Part shown: positions 22,125 to 33,061 of the stretch, in pieces
Position numbering within the stretch: position 1 is the first letter of the stretch
Layout of the letters: the number at the start of each line of letters is the position of its first letter
DNA from: Marsupella aquatica
Lineage: Eukaryota; Marchantiophyta
Assembly (NCBI GenBank): GCA_973895155.1
Contig: OZ316899.1
Coordinates: 186,001 to 250,000, forward strand
Reading direction: 5' to 3'
DNA length: 64,000 nucleotides
Position numbers and translations under genes: made by a program
The notes under the pieces: generated by a model
Told to the model about the DNA's origin: nothing
Databases searched by the model: none
The model's input: the letters and a program-made list of their open reading frames with translations, nothing else

Positions 22125-22481
22125 TCAATGGGGGGCTCGCACTGTGAAAACTCTAATATACTTGGCAAACATGTTGGTCTCATAGATTGAAGTGGTTTCA
22201 ACAATGGCACGGTCAATTGAATAGCGGACGGTGGTCTTAGTGCCTTTCCTTTTATGGTGCTTGAATCCTCTTCCTCCTACGTCTTGGAGCAATAGCTTCC
22301 CTCGTTCCACTTCCTTCTGCATCCAAACAATGATGACTCTTCTTCTCTTGAATGGAGACTGAGGGTACAATCCCTCTTGTGATGATATTCGCTTGAATGG
22401 AGAGGGTACAATCCTGACACTGTTCATTTTCTTGTCGGCCACCCTTTTGTCCCATATCTCATGAAGTTGGGTACACCCCAC
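22125..22481 (-). CDS. Small hypothetical protein upstream of the two-frame unit
   Basis: A 118-codon frame with an internal duplication (PSPFKR and QSPFKRRR) and basic composition. No family is recognisable. It lies 80 bp upstream of the 716-residue frame on the same strand, so it could be part of its leader. Coding status is doubtful. Confidence 0.2.
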   Translation of the reverse strand: MGCTQLHEIWDKRVADKKMNSVRIVPSPFKRISSQEGLYPQSPFKRRRVIIVWMQKEVERGKLLLQDVGGRGFKHHKRKGTKTTVRYSIDRAIVETTSIYETNMFAKYIRVFTVRAPH

Positions 22482-24950
22482 ACAACGTACGAACCATTAA
22501 AAGTTCCTGACGGTTAACCTAGTTGTACTTAGACAATACTTTAATATACAAATCATGACTTGTTAATCATTAATTATGCTTTATTATCACTCTTTGCAAC
22601 ACTATTAGGGGGTCACACATTACACACAATTTATAAAAAAGAAGATTGAACTAAAAAAGAACAAACTATATGACCAAAGGATAGACTCTCAATCTAGGGG
22701 ATCTTTCCGCAAGCCTCCTAATCCAGAATAGTTTTCATTACTTAGATAGTTTGCACTGCTATATATTATTCACAACTATATTATATCTCAAATGTATGTT
22801 TCATGAAGAAGTGGATTATAATTCCATTCCTCTCAATTAGTTGTTTATTTTAATGTACTAGAAAACTTAATTTCCACTCAATTAGTATTTTAATGTGTGC
22901 TAGCAGAACATTATAGACCATATTAGACTCTCAAAACTCAAGCTAAAAGCCCTTATTTTCCTGGTCATTATGAAGCAGATTGCAAAAATCACATCATTTT
23001 GGATGAGGTAATTAATTTCTCCTATATTTTCACTAAAATTTGTAAAACTATCTTATCATAACAATCTATGATACCATAACATTTTGGACCATAAATAATA
23101 GCCTTTGACAACTTGAGTTAAAGTTAATATCACATACATTAATTATACTCAAACAAGGCCTAAAAAATGTAACTAGGGGGCCCACGAACTGATTCCAAAT
23201 ACTCTTTTAGCTCCAATGCACTATCTTTAAAATTTGAAATATTATGGTATCTCCTCAAAACAACAAGCTGTAAGACTCTAATGCTTATACTGAAATCTCT
23301 TGTTTAGACTCTATTAGGGCATCAAAGCCCAGCCGTAACTCAGTTATAGCTTAGGACATAAATCACTTTTATGGCCTGGAAGTAACTTCTTATGGGGTAC
23401 TTACAAAGGTGCCCCGTAAGTCTCATACATCCTAAAGTTTTATGTCCGTAGGGTGAAGACCATCTCTTTTAAGAGAAGCCGCCCCGACACTAGTCACTAC
23501 TGCAACGCCTGCCCTGCACAAGTGGCCCCTACGATGATCCCACATGATGGAATGAGGGGTGAACTGAGTGTATTTTCCCCACTCACGAATTTGGGCAGCT
23601 CCTCTGAAATTCTTGATGAAATCCATCTGGGCATCACACTTAGGTCCACATTCATCAATATTGTTGCTGTTTGTCCTAAATTTGTAGTCAATGCACTATT
23701 GGGGTGAGGAAGAGATTCCCTCCAATCTTATTTAATGATGAGAGCCGCATAGGTGACGGTGAGCGAGCTCACCAACATGGCTGCTACGTCGAGCTGTGAA
23801 TTGTGGTGATGGATGGTTGTCTCCCAAAATCGTTCTACAGGCACTCTCGAGCAAGGAATTCTTCTAATTGTTTGCTGCTTGTTCTTCCATATTACATGAA
23901 TTTAGTTTTGACAAAGAACAAGCAGTTCTGAAACCGAGATTCTACGGGGAATAGAAATTGCTTGCTCTTGGATGTCCTTTGGTCATTTTAACAGACTTTC
24001 AAACAATGGATTTGGTTTTAGGAGTATGTTGGTGACAAATCCCCGCATGTAACAGTCTATTGCACATCACATGAAGCTGAAATGCCAATCTCTGTGCAAG
24101 CGCAATTGAACAACTATTGTTTTTTACTCATCTCTACTTCGATGTTGGTGTCTCTATTAGCTTTGAGTGCTTGATTTCAGTCTCTCTTAGCTTTGAGTGC
24201 AGAATTGTGACTACGCCTGTCGAAATAGTTTTGAAGCGCTCAATTGTCTCAGAAGTTATTAAATTCCTAGGTTCAACACAGTGGCAAAAGTTACGACGAT
24301 GCGCCGTCCAAATTTCTGCTGTTCTGATTCTGGCCAACGCTTTCTATTCTGGATTTGATTGCCACTACATTTACTTTGTTGCTAAGACCAAAAATCTCTC
24401 TTGAAGACTCATCGACAGCCTGCAATGGTGATGACACCTGCAACTTTGTCACCATCCTTAAGATTCTTTTCTACCCCATAACTAGTTCTTACAGGACGTG
24501 TCAAAGTACCTAATCAACTTCTGCCCTTAAAATTCCCGTAACTTTGTTTTACGGCTATTTGAAAGAGGGACTGACAGTGGACAGGGCTTATGGCTGTGTT
24601 TTGACACGCCCTATTGGCACTCTTGTTTGGTACTCTCATCCGAAGAGATCTAGTACAAAAGTTTATGGCTTTCTATGTCACTTCCCGATCAAATTTGTTC
24701 ATTGCTCTGACTTGCATCATTCAATTTAAACTGTGTATTCAACTTAACTGAACATCAGGACATGGAACACATTATTTACAATAATTATGCACAAGCACAC
24801 AACCAAGAATGTGTGTCCAGACCAACTTATAACACTAAGTTCTCTCAAAGATCAACCAAAAATCTTCAAATGAATGTAATTAATCTCCAAAATGTACTTC
24901 AATAGCTCTCCTCTAGACTAACAGGCCCTTTCTTAATCTTGGCCAGTTGG

Positions 24951-24996
<46 letters not shown>

Positions 24997-25295
24997 AAGC
25001 CATCGTCGACAACTTAACTAGAAGGGAGAGATTTTTGTCCACTTATCAGTCATTTGCAAGCCAATCTCCTCATCACTGATGATGAAGGTAGGGATTTTCT
25101 GATTGCTCAGTGAATGAATGAGGGGGTCTCAACCTTCCTTTGACCCTAAATGCATGCTCCCTTCCTCCTCTTCCACAACCTTCGCTTTCATCTCCCTCAT
25201 CCATCCGTACTTGCACCACCATGAGAAATTTCACTCCTTGGTGGCATTCACTCATTCGAGGCTTGACACAGGGTATGGTCCTGCCCTATGGTCCT
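22482..25295. other. No gene seen
   Basis: AT-rich intergenic DNA with only short frames and no recognisable family. It contains the (CT)n microsatellite listed separately. The right end is the 3' flank of the minus-strand Myb gene. Confidence 0.5.
24953..24991. repeat. (CT)n microsatellite
   Basis: About nineteen uninterrupted CT units. Confidence 0.95.
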
Positions 25296-28200
25296 TTAAT
25301 CCTTTAAATTTTTTGTTTGAAGGTTTCGCCACTTGTCTTTCAGATCAATCTGTGTCAAAGTCAATAAAACATGATAGATGAGCATGCAATTTGTCTTGTG
25401 TGCAAGGGTAAATACAGTAATACAAAAAGTAGGATATAACCATAGAAGACTTACTTCAGACCGGTCAATGAAGTGTGCACCCTCGGAAGCAAGAATTCGA
25501 CTCCACTTGCCTGGTCCAAACCTGAAATTAACCTTGGCTTAGAAAACCTCTTGTTCTTAGAGAAAAACACCAATTAATACCAGCTAGGTAAGATATTACG
25601 TCAATGCATTTTGATTGATAAGTCATAGGTTCTCTACTTGCCTGCGGACTGCCTGTTTGAGACAATTTGTTTCCTCTTTAGACCACCTTTTAGTTGCCCT
25701 ACGAACACGTATTAGACCATTGGGGCCTTCTTTCATGACTGCCCGGGTGATCAATTTGGAATTTTGTAATCCAATACAATCTTGATGCAGCCTCAACCTC
25801 TTAGATGACGGGCTGGACGTATCCTCCTTCCCTGTGCCCTGCAAAGACATCCAATTTGTAATACTCCAGCAAGGATTGCAAACATTACAAAATACAGTAC
25901 ATCTTCCATACTGTACAAGATAGATGTTGTTGTCACCAATGATTGAAAACAATGAAGTTTCCTGCAGACCACCTCACCTTGGCACTCGAAGTTGCTAGAT
26001 TGCCCTCCTCTGCTTTGTCTTTGGATTGGAACGGGGTGATTAGGGACCGAGAAGGAGGATTTAGCAAATCTATAATTCGTTTTCTCCCTAAGTTCTTCCC
26101 CATATCACAAATGCCTTTGTAATTCTCACTCTGTGGGGCTGGAAGCTCAACTAATCTCTGTTCTTCCGGATGAATTAGGTGTTGGACTTCATTTGACGAT
26201 TGTTGCATTTTGCTAGTAGTAATTCCTCTGTTGAGCATATTAACCTCTGTGCTCACTTCTATCACAAAAAAAACACCACATTGGAGACTTCAATTCTCCA
26301 TCAACAGCACATACAAAGACCTAGGAGTCTGAAACTACTCTATACACTATCAATCTGAACTAATCAATGCTAGTTCTAGTGCAATTTTGGTCAAACTGTA
26401 AGACTACATATGAGTTGAACTATGACATTGGTGGGCACTACATACCATACACTGGTTGGAAGGATGCCTGCTTTGGCAACAATACAGGCGCCATGATCTG
26501 CTGGTTGGCCACCTCCAAAGGAGCTCCTTCATTCTCATCTATCAAATTCTCTTTACCTGTTCCAATCTCCACCCGCCTTGTTCTATAGTGATCCAATTTA
26601 GACTGCAAATACAACCATCCAATTAACGGAAATGATATTTCTCCACCACAATATGTATATTCACAATGACTTGCAGCAAACAACAAATCAGTCCCACCTT
26701 TTACCAAATCTGATAGCTAGTGAGAGAAGACAAGGCCCAAACATTGTTAAAACAATGCATCTGTCTCCTAGCCTGTGAGTGCGGGACAAAACCAATGGAA
26801 AAATCCCAAACTTTTTTTGCACCACTCCATCGAGCGGTGCAAATTAAACCAACTATTTAATAAGACATTTAAGGAAACAATCCTTTGGAGGAGGAGGGGA
26901 AGGGAGAGAATCATGAGCTAAGTTACCCAAGGTTGATCCAAATCAATACCTGAAGCTCAACTCGGACTTCCTCGGCAACACTTTCATACTTGTCTTTCAA
27001 AGTATCCACATCCCTACGAACTGCGGCCAAGGTGGTCACCATCATTTCATTCCTCTGTAGGAGTAGCTCCAACTTGACACCTATTGTGTTGTTTGCCTCT
27101 ACTTGCATCCTCAAGTTGGTCAGTATTGTTTCGTTCCTCTCTGTCTGTAACTCCAAGGTGGTTGTCATCTTCTCATTCCAGTCTTTCTGGCGCTCTTTCT
27201 CTATTTTCAACTCACCTACAACCTCCATCAAGCACAGGCATGATGTACAACAAGATCTGACTGTTTTTGAAGCTTCTGAAATGCTCAAGGGGAATACATT
27301 CTTTAGTGTGAATATGTCGGAGTGCTCCGGCAACTCCGTACCATTTGTTGTCAACTCGATACCAAATTTTGTCTTCAATTTTTCCTGTTCTCTATCCTCT
27401 GTTCCAGGCGTTGCTTCCGCTTCGCCCAATGTCTTCCTTGACATTTCATGTTCTTTACCCCCCGACAGAGGTTCTGTCTCTTGAAGACTCAATGTCTTCA
27501 TGGACATTGCATGATCTTCATGGATTATCCCAACCTTTGTCACCATCTCATTTTCACAAGCTCGATTGAACAAAGAACCATCTTGGTGTTCGTTCACAAA
27601 AGAACCATCTTGCTGACCTTGCGGCTTTGCTCCACTGGTTGAGAATAGCCCGAGAAGTCCTCCACTACTACATGGATCACCCTCATGCACACTAGAAACA
27701 ACAGTTCCTTTGGCATGTCCTGACATTGCATCATCGTCGTTCACAATTTGCAGATGCATTGTGAGATGTTTTTGTTCTGTGCAGTTCTCCTCCATCTCGT
27801 GGTTTTCCACTCCATGATGCTCCACACCCACTTGAGTAGATGTTTTCCAATGGAATACTTGTGGTCTTGGCAAAGACACAATTGAAGGGGACTTCTCACT
27901 CAACAGAATTTGCAGATGGGATCCAAAATTGTAAGTGCAAGTCATGTTACCTTCGGAGATTTGTTTCCGGGCTCTGCAAAGGAGGTCGATCAGTCTCCCG
28001 CCAAGATATTCTCCCCAATTCTTCCTACTACTTGTTTCTTCAACTTGCTTTATCTGGCACAAAGACACATCGGCCCTGCTCCCCTTAAAGTGAAGAGCCC
28101 CCAATTGAAACTCTAGCCTCTCTCTGATTAGGGAATCTTTGCAATATTGCAATGAGTAAGAACCATTGCTGTTCCTTTTAATCCCTGCAAATGACCTTGG

Positions 28201-28512
28201 ATTATATCGAACTGCTTTTTGCTCAAATGGCTCCCCTGACCCTTGCAACTTGAATGTCTTCTTGATAGAATCCAAACTCAAGTCTATTCTTCCCCCACAA
28301 ACCCATGTTTCAGATTGTTCACTGTCAAAGTTCCGGATGAAATCTATCATGTCAGACTTAGAATGACTCTTAGTGTCCCAACGAACTCCCAAAACACAGT
28401 CTGCAAGCCCATTGTGCTGAAGATATTCTGAATGTCGCGCTTGACACAATGTTGTCACCACAAGTGGTGGGATAAAATAGAATGTTGGCATCGCCATAGG
28501 CTTGGAAGACAT
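25296..28512 (-). CDS. Fusion gene: LTR-ORF core domain, coiled coil and C-terminal telobox Myb
   Basis: Six exons on the minus strand: 28512-26950, 26602-26446, 26258-25978, 25838-25642, 25521-25455 and 25349-25296. All junctions keep frame and give 772 residues. Four introns are GT-AG; the fourth, at 25641, uses GC-AG with the consensus AG|GCAAGT. Residues about 27-240 match the LTR-encoded core: HSEYLQHNGL, MIDFIRNFD, RERLEFQLGALHF, NWGEYLGGRL, SHLQILLSE. Residues about 425-521 are coiled coil. Residues 716-768 form a Myb domain with KRWSKEETNCLKQAV, FGPGKWSRIL and the telobox IDLKDKWRNL, the signature of plant telomere-repeat-binding (TRB/TRF-like) proteins. An in-frame TAG lies just upstream of the ATG, though that TAG could be an acceptor of an earlier exon. 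I infer a nuclear protein that may bind TTTAGGG repeats. Confidence 0.82.
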
Positions 28513-30240
28513 CGTTGTCCCTTCTTGCCACTAGTAGGTATGTACACCAAACCTCTGGTGGCACACTATCTTGGTTTGATATCAGTTTGATATGTAGACA
28601 AATGTCATGCTAGACTCTGGTGACAATGAGAATGGTCGTGCTCCCCAGGTTCTTACAATAGTCTACGAGCCCATTACAATAGTGTCAATAACACCAAGTA
28701 ATTAACATTCATCACCAAGAATGCTAAAATGCATTTGAGTCCGGATATTCGGGTGCTATGGTGATTGGCGCGAATGAAATCCGCCACTTCCCCGGGAAAA
28801 TTCACAATGTCTATGCACACATGAACCCACTGTCCCTACTTGTCAACCTTGGGTTCAACTAGAAAGAATTGTAGGGAACTAGATCCAGAGGCACATAGAC
28901 ATGTACAGTAATAAATCTGGTGTACAGTGTCAATAACACCAAGTAATTAACATCCATTGCTCAAAATGCTAAAATGCATTTGAGTCTAGATATCCGGTTA
29001 CTATGGTGATAGGCACAAATGAAATCCACCACTTCGAGGAAGATCCACAAAGTCTATGCACGCAGGAACCCATGTACTGTCCCTACCCATCAACCTTGGT
29101 TCAACTAGAAACAATTGTAGGGGAACCAGATCTAGAGACACGTAGTTATGTTTTGTAATAAATCTAGTGTGATTCAATCCATACAATTATGTTTAACTAT
29201 TCAATTTGTACAATTATGTTTAACTACAGTATAATATTCACGCTCATTCTATGATCCAAGCCGTCACCAAAGATTTGCTCCAGAGGGATAATAATGTGGA
29301 TTCCTATGAATCACCTAACAAGAAGCGGGCTCTAACTAAGTACAAGTGTCCCTAATTAAGGCTTCCATGCTTGAATTGGTCTTAGCCAATAGGAAGCAAG
29401 ACCAAATTAACAATACTTTTTGTGTCCTCATGAATACATATATATTCGAAGCTCTTAATCTACCACCAATGCTCTCTCCCCTTGCACCAGCCTAGGTACT
29501 TACATTCTTGAGGAGACCCACCCAGTGTGTCCAGAATGTTATACACAAGCCCAGGGAGAAGGAATTTTTTGCCCATTCCCTTTCTTTCAGTACACCTCTG
29601 TATGACATAAATTCCCATTGCGACATTTTCCTTTCTAGCATAGAGTGGGAGCCACACGAGGAGCCACGGCTCCACCCTTTCCCATTCTTTCAGTGTGCCT
29701 TTGGTGTAGAGCAGGAGCCAAATATTGGAACTGTGTAATCCTGCACACCTCTAAGCTTGAACTCAGGCAGACTAATTTCATAGTGTGTCGGATTGGGATA
29801 TGACAAAAAGCTAAAATCTCAGCCCACAAGATGCAGGTAATTAAGATTCCTTAGTTAGAAAACCCCTCCCTAACCCTAGTACTTCCGGAATGACATACAA
29901 AGGCCCAAAGGAAAATGAATTTTTTGCCTTTCCCAATCTTTCAGTTCTTTTAGTGCACCTTTAGCGTAGAGCAATCCAAAAGGATGAATAGGGCGTGTCA
30001 AAGTGTTACAGTCCAAAGAAATAAATCAAAGTGTTATGGGATTCATATTTTGGTAGCCCTTAGTGATTTTGTCTCAGTTGGCTGTAATAGTGTTTTATGA
30101 CCTGAGCAATAATTGAGTTACTTAAAATTGAGTGTTAAAATGCAACTTTAACACTCCTTAATGGAATCTTGGAACTATGTAATTATGCACCTCAGAGCTT
30201 GAACTTAGGTGGGCTAACTTTATGGTATGTACCTTTAGTA
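28513..30240. other. No gene seen; local duplications
   Basis: Intergenic DNA upstream of the Myb fusion gene. It holds a two-copy 245-bp tandem repeat and, at about 29176-29225, two copies of TACAATTATGTTTAACTA. No frame of a known family is present. Confidence 0.5.
28681..29170. repeat. Two-copy tandem repeat, 245-bp period
   Basis: AGTGTCAATAACACCAAGTA starts both units (28681 and 28926), and each runs through CTAAAATGCATTTGAGTC to GTAATAAATCT. The copies differ at many single positions and by small indels, so the duplication is older than the others in the window. Confidence 0.85.
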
Positions 30241-30290
30241 TAAGGCAAACAAATAAAATTCCAGCCGACAGGATCATCCTAATTCACCAT
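30241..30290 (+). repeat. Left copy of an exact 50-bp direct repeat
   Basis: This 50-bp sequence (TAAGGCAAACAAATAAAATT to TCATCCTAATTCACCAT) is repeated without a mismatch at 31521-31570. The pair brackets the broken dioxygenase copy and the GGGTACTCTTAT minisatellite. Confidence 0.9.
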
Positions 30291-30292
30291 GT

Positions 30293-30727
30293 ACAAATAT
30301 TGAGGCGAGACCAAGGAAAGAACTATACACTCCTTGGGACAAATCAATAGTAGATTTATGAAGGTGAGTACCTTAACATCAAAATTCCCCCTTTCTTCCC
30401 ACCTAGTACATGTTGAAATATTCATAAATCTAATGATAAAAATTACAACTTACGGCATTTCGGTACTCAGATCTGAAATGGTTCGTGTACTATTTGACCG
30501 GAATTGTAATTTTTACTGAATTGGAATTAAAATCTTGAAAAAAATTCTGTGGATTTGTTTGCTACAGTGTGGGAAGATCTAAAAAAATTGACACCATAAA
30601 ATTGAAGTTTACACTTTATTGGATTCTTTATTATGAAATATTCTTGAACTTTTTGTTAGAAAAGTTCTTAAACTAAAGTCCTCAAGGTTTTGAAGGACAC
30701 TATTTTTGAATGGCTATCAAAGATGTC
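30293..30727 (+). pseudogene. 5'-end fragment of a second TET/JBP-like dioxygenase gene
   Basis: The stretch matches about 14770-15265, which covers the possible upstream exon, the intron (shared CTTACGGCATTTCGGTACTC and GACCGGAATTGTAATTTTTA) and the first 80 or so codons of the dioxygenase gene at 15016. The start codon region and several bases of coding are lost, the frame is shifted, and similarity stops near the codon after NGYQ. The catalytic half is absent, so it is a dead fragment. It shows that the dioxygenase unit is repeated in this genome. Confidence 0.8.
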
Positions 30728-30775
30728 ACCTTTTGGACGTGGTTACAATTATCCCTATTTTCATTGCTCCCTGTG

Positions 30776-31188
30776 TGAATGAGGGTACTCTTATCTCCTG
30801 AGGGTACCCTTGTGCTTGAGGGTACTCTTATCAGTGAGGGTACTCTTATCAGCGAGGGTACTCTTATGGATGGGAACGCTTATCAATAACGGTACTTTGA
30901 TCAATAAGGGTACCCTTATCAATGAGGATACTCTTATCTCCTGAGGGTACTCTTGCGTATGAGGGTACTCTTATCAATGAGGATACTCTTATATCAGAAA
31001 GAGTACTCTTATCAATGAGGATATTCTTATATCAGCAAGAGTACTCTTATCAATGGGTACGCTTATCAACAATGGTACTTTGATAATGAGGGTACCTTTA
31101 TCAGTGAGGGTACTCTTATCTCCTAAGGGTACCCTTGTGTTGGGCCTTGTGCATGAGGGTACTCTTATTAATGAGGGTACTTTTATTA
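30776..31188 (+). repeat. Minisatellite of GAGGGTACTCTTAT units
   Basis: More than fifteen imperfect units of about 14-22 bp share GAGGGTACTCTTAT, with spacers such as CAGTGA, CAATGA and CTCCTGA. It begins about 50 bp after the dioxygenase fragment ends. Confidence 0.9.
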
Positions 31189-31520
31189 GTCATAGCAAGC
31201 AACAAAGCAGGCAGGGGACCCCATGAAGGCGCCCCGCGCCGGCAAAGGGACTCCGAACGTACTGAAAGGACCCTAAACCTCACTAGACCAACATTTTGGG
31301 TATTGCATGGACAAATACTGGCCGAAGTACATGCCTAAATTTACCTGCTCTGTATTAGTTCCCTAAACCAGGGGTGATTTTTTTCATCAAATCCATACGT
31401 TGTATCCTAGTTTGTTTCACACATGATGTAAACCTACATAATGTGAAAGTGGGAGAGAAGAAAAATAGCAAAAACCAATGCAAGCGAAAAAAATTCAGCT
31501 TTTTCTAGGAAGAAAAAAAA

Positions 31521-31570
31521 TAAGGCAAACAAATAAAATTCCAGCCGACAGGATCATCCTAATTCACCAT
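31521..31570 (+). repeat. Right copy of the exact 50-bp direct repeat
   Basis: Identical to 30241-30290. It is preceded by an A-rich run, and the following bases differ from those after the left copy. Confidence 0.9.
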
Positions 31571-32330
31571 ATACTTCCAATATTGGGTAGGTGTGCAACG
31601 TGGAGAACAATGCAATAATAATAAATGCATGTCATAAATATGTACATTATTGAATGACAATAATTGCATTTTTTCCTTCCTAAATAGCAAAGAATGACCA
31701 CAGCATACAATGATGTGAGAACCCAATATGCTCAACCGTGTGCAGTGGTCTGCCTTTGCTACTTTGGCATTATTTTCCCAGATGCACAATATATAATCTG
31801 ACGTTAGATAAGGGGGTTTATTTTAGCTCAGGTCTCCTATCAACTTAAGCTTGCTCTTAAGTATAGCTTCTTTGTGGGTGGCTATTTTGATTGCACACTC
31901 TGCTTGAGCTTGACTATCTTCAATCTGGCCTCTTGCTTGATCATCAGTCATCACCCACTAGCTTCAGTGCAGCCTGACCTAGTGCCCATATAACCAAGCC
32001 CACCCTAATCTTTGGCCTCAAAGGGTGTTCTTTTCCTTACCAATGAAACAAAACTATATCCAAATAAATTGACATGATATATTATTTGAGGAGTATGTTG
32101 TCATTATAAAATCTCCAAATTAAAACCCCAAATGATATATACCTTCCAAGACTTCTAGCTACAATGGCAACTAACTCTACTTTTTATGCATTGTGTTTTC
32201 TATATGTAATCTTCAAACAAGAGTGACAATGCACCCAATATATTCTAACCACCACCACAACACAAAGACCAGTTGTGGGCATAGAGATAAACAGACCCAA
32301 AGGGCCAAAGCACCTTCTCTAGCACCTTAG
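31571..32330. other. No gene seen
   Basis: AT-rich DNA without a recognisable frame. It lies beyond the 3' end of the minus-strand giant LTR. No clear primer-binding site or target duplication was found here, so whether it is flank or element interior is open. Confidence 0.45.
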
Positions 32331-33061
32331 TGTCAAGGATGTCTACATAGTGCTAGGATGGACCTATATCTACACAAAGATTGAACAAAATCATGAATCA
32401 TTCTCGCAAACTACTTTACTACTTCTTTCTCAAACATACATCTATCAACATAGGTATATTTTCTATTCCGCCACCAAAATATACCTCAACCAATGTATTA
32501 CACCGGCCCAGCCTAAGGTCTTCTATGCTTCATCGTATACACTCACGGCTAAGCTTGGTCCCGGATAGCTACTAAACCATGACTTACCCCTAGCAGTCCA
32601 TGCGACTAATCCTTCCAGCCCCCAATCCTTGCCCGTATACTTGCTCATTCACATACACATATACCTCAACTCCTGGTAATACTGAGTAACTCTTGGATTG
32701 ATGGGGGAAAAATCCTTACAGCCAAGCATAGCCTTACACTTATAGTTGACTTGATGAACTCGGAAGAGACAATGCCTAATGGCAGTAGACCCTAAGCTTT
32801 AACAAAGCCCGGCTTCGTACTTGCCCTACAAGATTCACTGAGCTAGAGTGTACTCCTTAGTACACTTGGCTCCTCCATGTGAGACTCCCTACTTCACTAT
32901 AATAATACTAATGCTTTGACAATCAGGATTCCCCCCCACCTCCTACCAGGGGATGCCCTATATATATATATATATATTATTTTTCTACTTCTAACTACTC
33001 CGTTTTAATTCCTACATTACTTACCTAGTTCTAACCTAACAAAAATTGTGGGCCCCTCCCA

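Noticed and set aside
25623-25952. Separate small gene for the Myb-like sequence
   Set aside because: Its first 38 codons are intron by splice signals, and the Myb domain is complete only when joined through the GC-AG intron to the next exons.
30776-31188. CRISPR-like array
   Set aside because: Units are 14-22 bp, imperfect and head to tail without unique spacers of even length. It is a minisatellite in a eukaryotic setting.
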